Positions 4,717 through 5,157 of a stretch of DNA of 5,157 nucleotides are shown one piece after another. The position numbers and the translations under genes were made by a program. The notes beneath the pieces are model-generated. The model worked only from the letters and a program-made list of their open reading frames with translations. It ran no database searches and was not told the origin of the DNA. The stretch's first letter is position 1. Every line of letters starts with the position of its first letter. The DNA is from JAOADN01 sp046155885 (lineage in GTDB: Bacteria; Pseudomonadota; Alphaproteobacteria; Rhodobacterales; Rhodobacteraceae): positions 1 to 5,157 of the forward strand of contig JBJXFU010000162.1 of NCBI GenBank assembly GCA_046155885.1. The letters are read 5' to 3'.

Positions 4717-5157
4717 TTAGACCGCCGACAGATCGGTGGTGCAGAAGTTGAACAGCTCCTGGAACACCCCCTGGAAGTCGTATTTCGCATAGCCCTCGCG
4801 CACCACCCGGTCGAGTTCCGCCAGCCGGTGCAGCACCCAGCGTTCCAGTTCCGGCATCGCTTCGGGTTCGACGCGCTCGGCCTCGTCGAACCCCTTCAGG
4901 TTCCCCAGGATGAACCGCATCGCATTGCGCAGCCGTCGGTAGCTGTCTGCCGTGCCCTTCAGGATTTCCGGCCCGATCCGCTGGTCGATGGTGAAATCCG
5001 CCTGCGCCACCCAGAGCCGCAGGATATCGGCGCCGTACTGGTCGATCACCGCCTGCGGGGCGATGATGTTGCCCAGCGACTTCGACATCTTCATGCCCTT
5101 CTCGTCGAGCGTGAAGCCGTGGGTCAGCACCCCCCGGTAAGGCGCGCGGCCGATGGT
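4717..5157 (-). CDS. ileS: Isoleucyl-tRNA synthetase, catalytic C-terminal part; 5' end beyond the window, premature stop
   Basis: The 146 visible residues run from the window edge (RAPYRGVLTHGFTLDEKG) to a TAA at 4719-4717. IleS attaches isoleucine to tRNA-Ile in the cytoplasm. The class I signature KMSKS is at 5091-5077, followed by LGNIIAPQAVIDQYGADILR. The HIGH motif and editing domain lie outside the window. The anticodon-binding domain begins around ELERWVLHRLAELDRVV and is cut at FQELFNFCTTDLSAV. The family continues there as YFDIRKD, which is present one frame over, so a single extra nucleotide breaks the gene. A bacterium normally has one essential ileS, so a sequencing or assembly error is the simplest reading. 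Real inactivation would require a second copy elsewhere. Confidence 0.9.
   Translation of the reverse strand, partial: TIGRAPYRGVLTHGFTLDEKGMKMSKSLGNIIAPQAVIDQYGADILRLWVAQADFTIDQRIGPEILKGTADSYRRLRNAMRFILGNLKGFDEAERVEPEAMPELERWVLHRLAELDRVVREGYAKYDFQGVFQELFNFCTTDLSAV

Noticed and set aside
4710..4725. Programmed +1 frameshift in ileS, as in prfB
   Set aside because: At GUC UAA U the P-site tRNA would have to slip from GUC to UCU, which does not re-pair. The prfB-type Shine-Dalgarno plus CUU slip site is absent, and ileS is not known for recoding. An indel or error is simpler.
4110..4751. Open frames on the plus strand opposite ileS
   Set aside because: They are antisense to well-conserved IleS sequence, with no recognisable domain and shadow-like composition.

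Overview
The window is very GC-rich and gene-dense. Its gene set suggests an alphaproteobacterium, most likely Rhodobacterales/Paracoccaceae: a Pcs-type phosphatidylcholine synthase, an alphaproteobacterial-style XerC, and an IleS ending in a C-terminal zinc knuckle. The lineage call is inferred from protein character, because no rRNA or other marker is present.

Layout. Positions 2-658 (+) hold the C-terminal two thirds of a tyrosine recombinase (XerC). Its stop codon lies in the first unit of a five-copy 12-bp tandem repeat (656-715), so TGA recurs in frame five times. A gap of about 170 bp follows. Next, 827-1918 (+) encodes a six-EF-hand calcium-binding protein with an internal duplication and a low-complexity linker that carries a second 12-bp tandem array. 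An 11-bp hairpin sits just before pcs (1982-2695, +), an inner-membrane phosphatidylcholine synthase with the family's distinctive spaced motif. Everything after that is on the minus strand and converges on pcs with only 12 bp between stops. In transcription order these are ileS (3' part, running off the right edge), ogt (O6-alkylguanine-DNA methyltransferase) and an EamA/DMT-family transporter.

How the genes relate. This looks like ordinary chromosomal housekeeping sequence: chromosome-dimer resolution, membrane lipid synthesis, DNA alkylation repair and tRNA charging, plus an EF-hand protein and a transporter of unknown substrate. The minus-strand genes could be partly co-transcribed, but adjacent inverted repeats fill the ileS-ogt gap and suggest transcription ends or attenuates there.

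Most notable points. The ileS reading frame is broken by one extra nucleotide at about 4717-4718, inside the anticodon-binding domain of a gene that is normally essential. This is most simply a sequencing error, but it should be checked. I found no mobile element, CRISPR array, RNA gene or recognisable new multi-gene system. The unusual features are small ones: tandem-stop repeats, an EF-hand duplication, a hairpin next to a start codon, and an altered arginine-finger position in Ogt.
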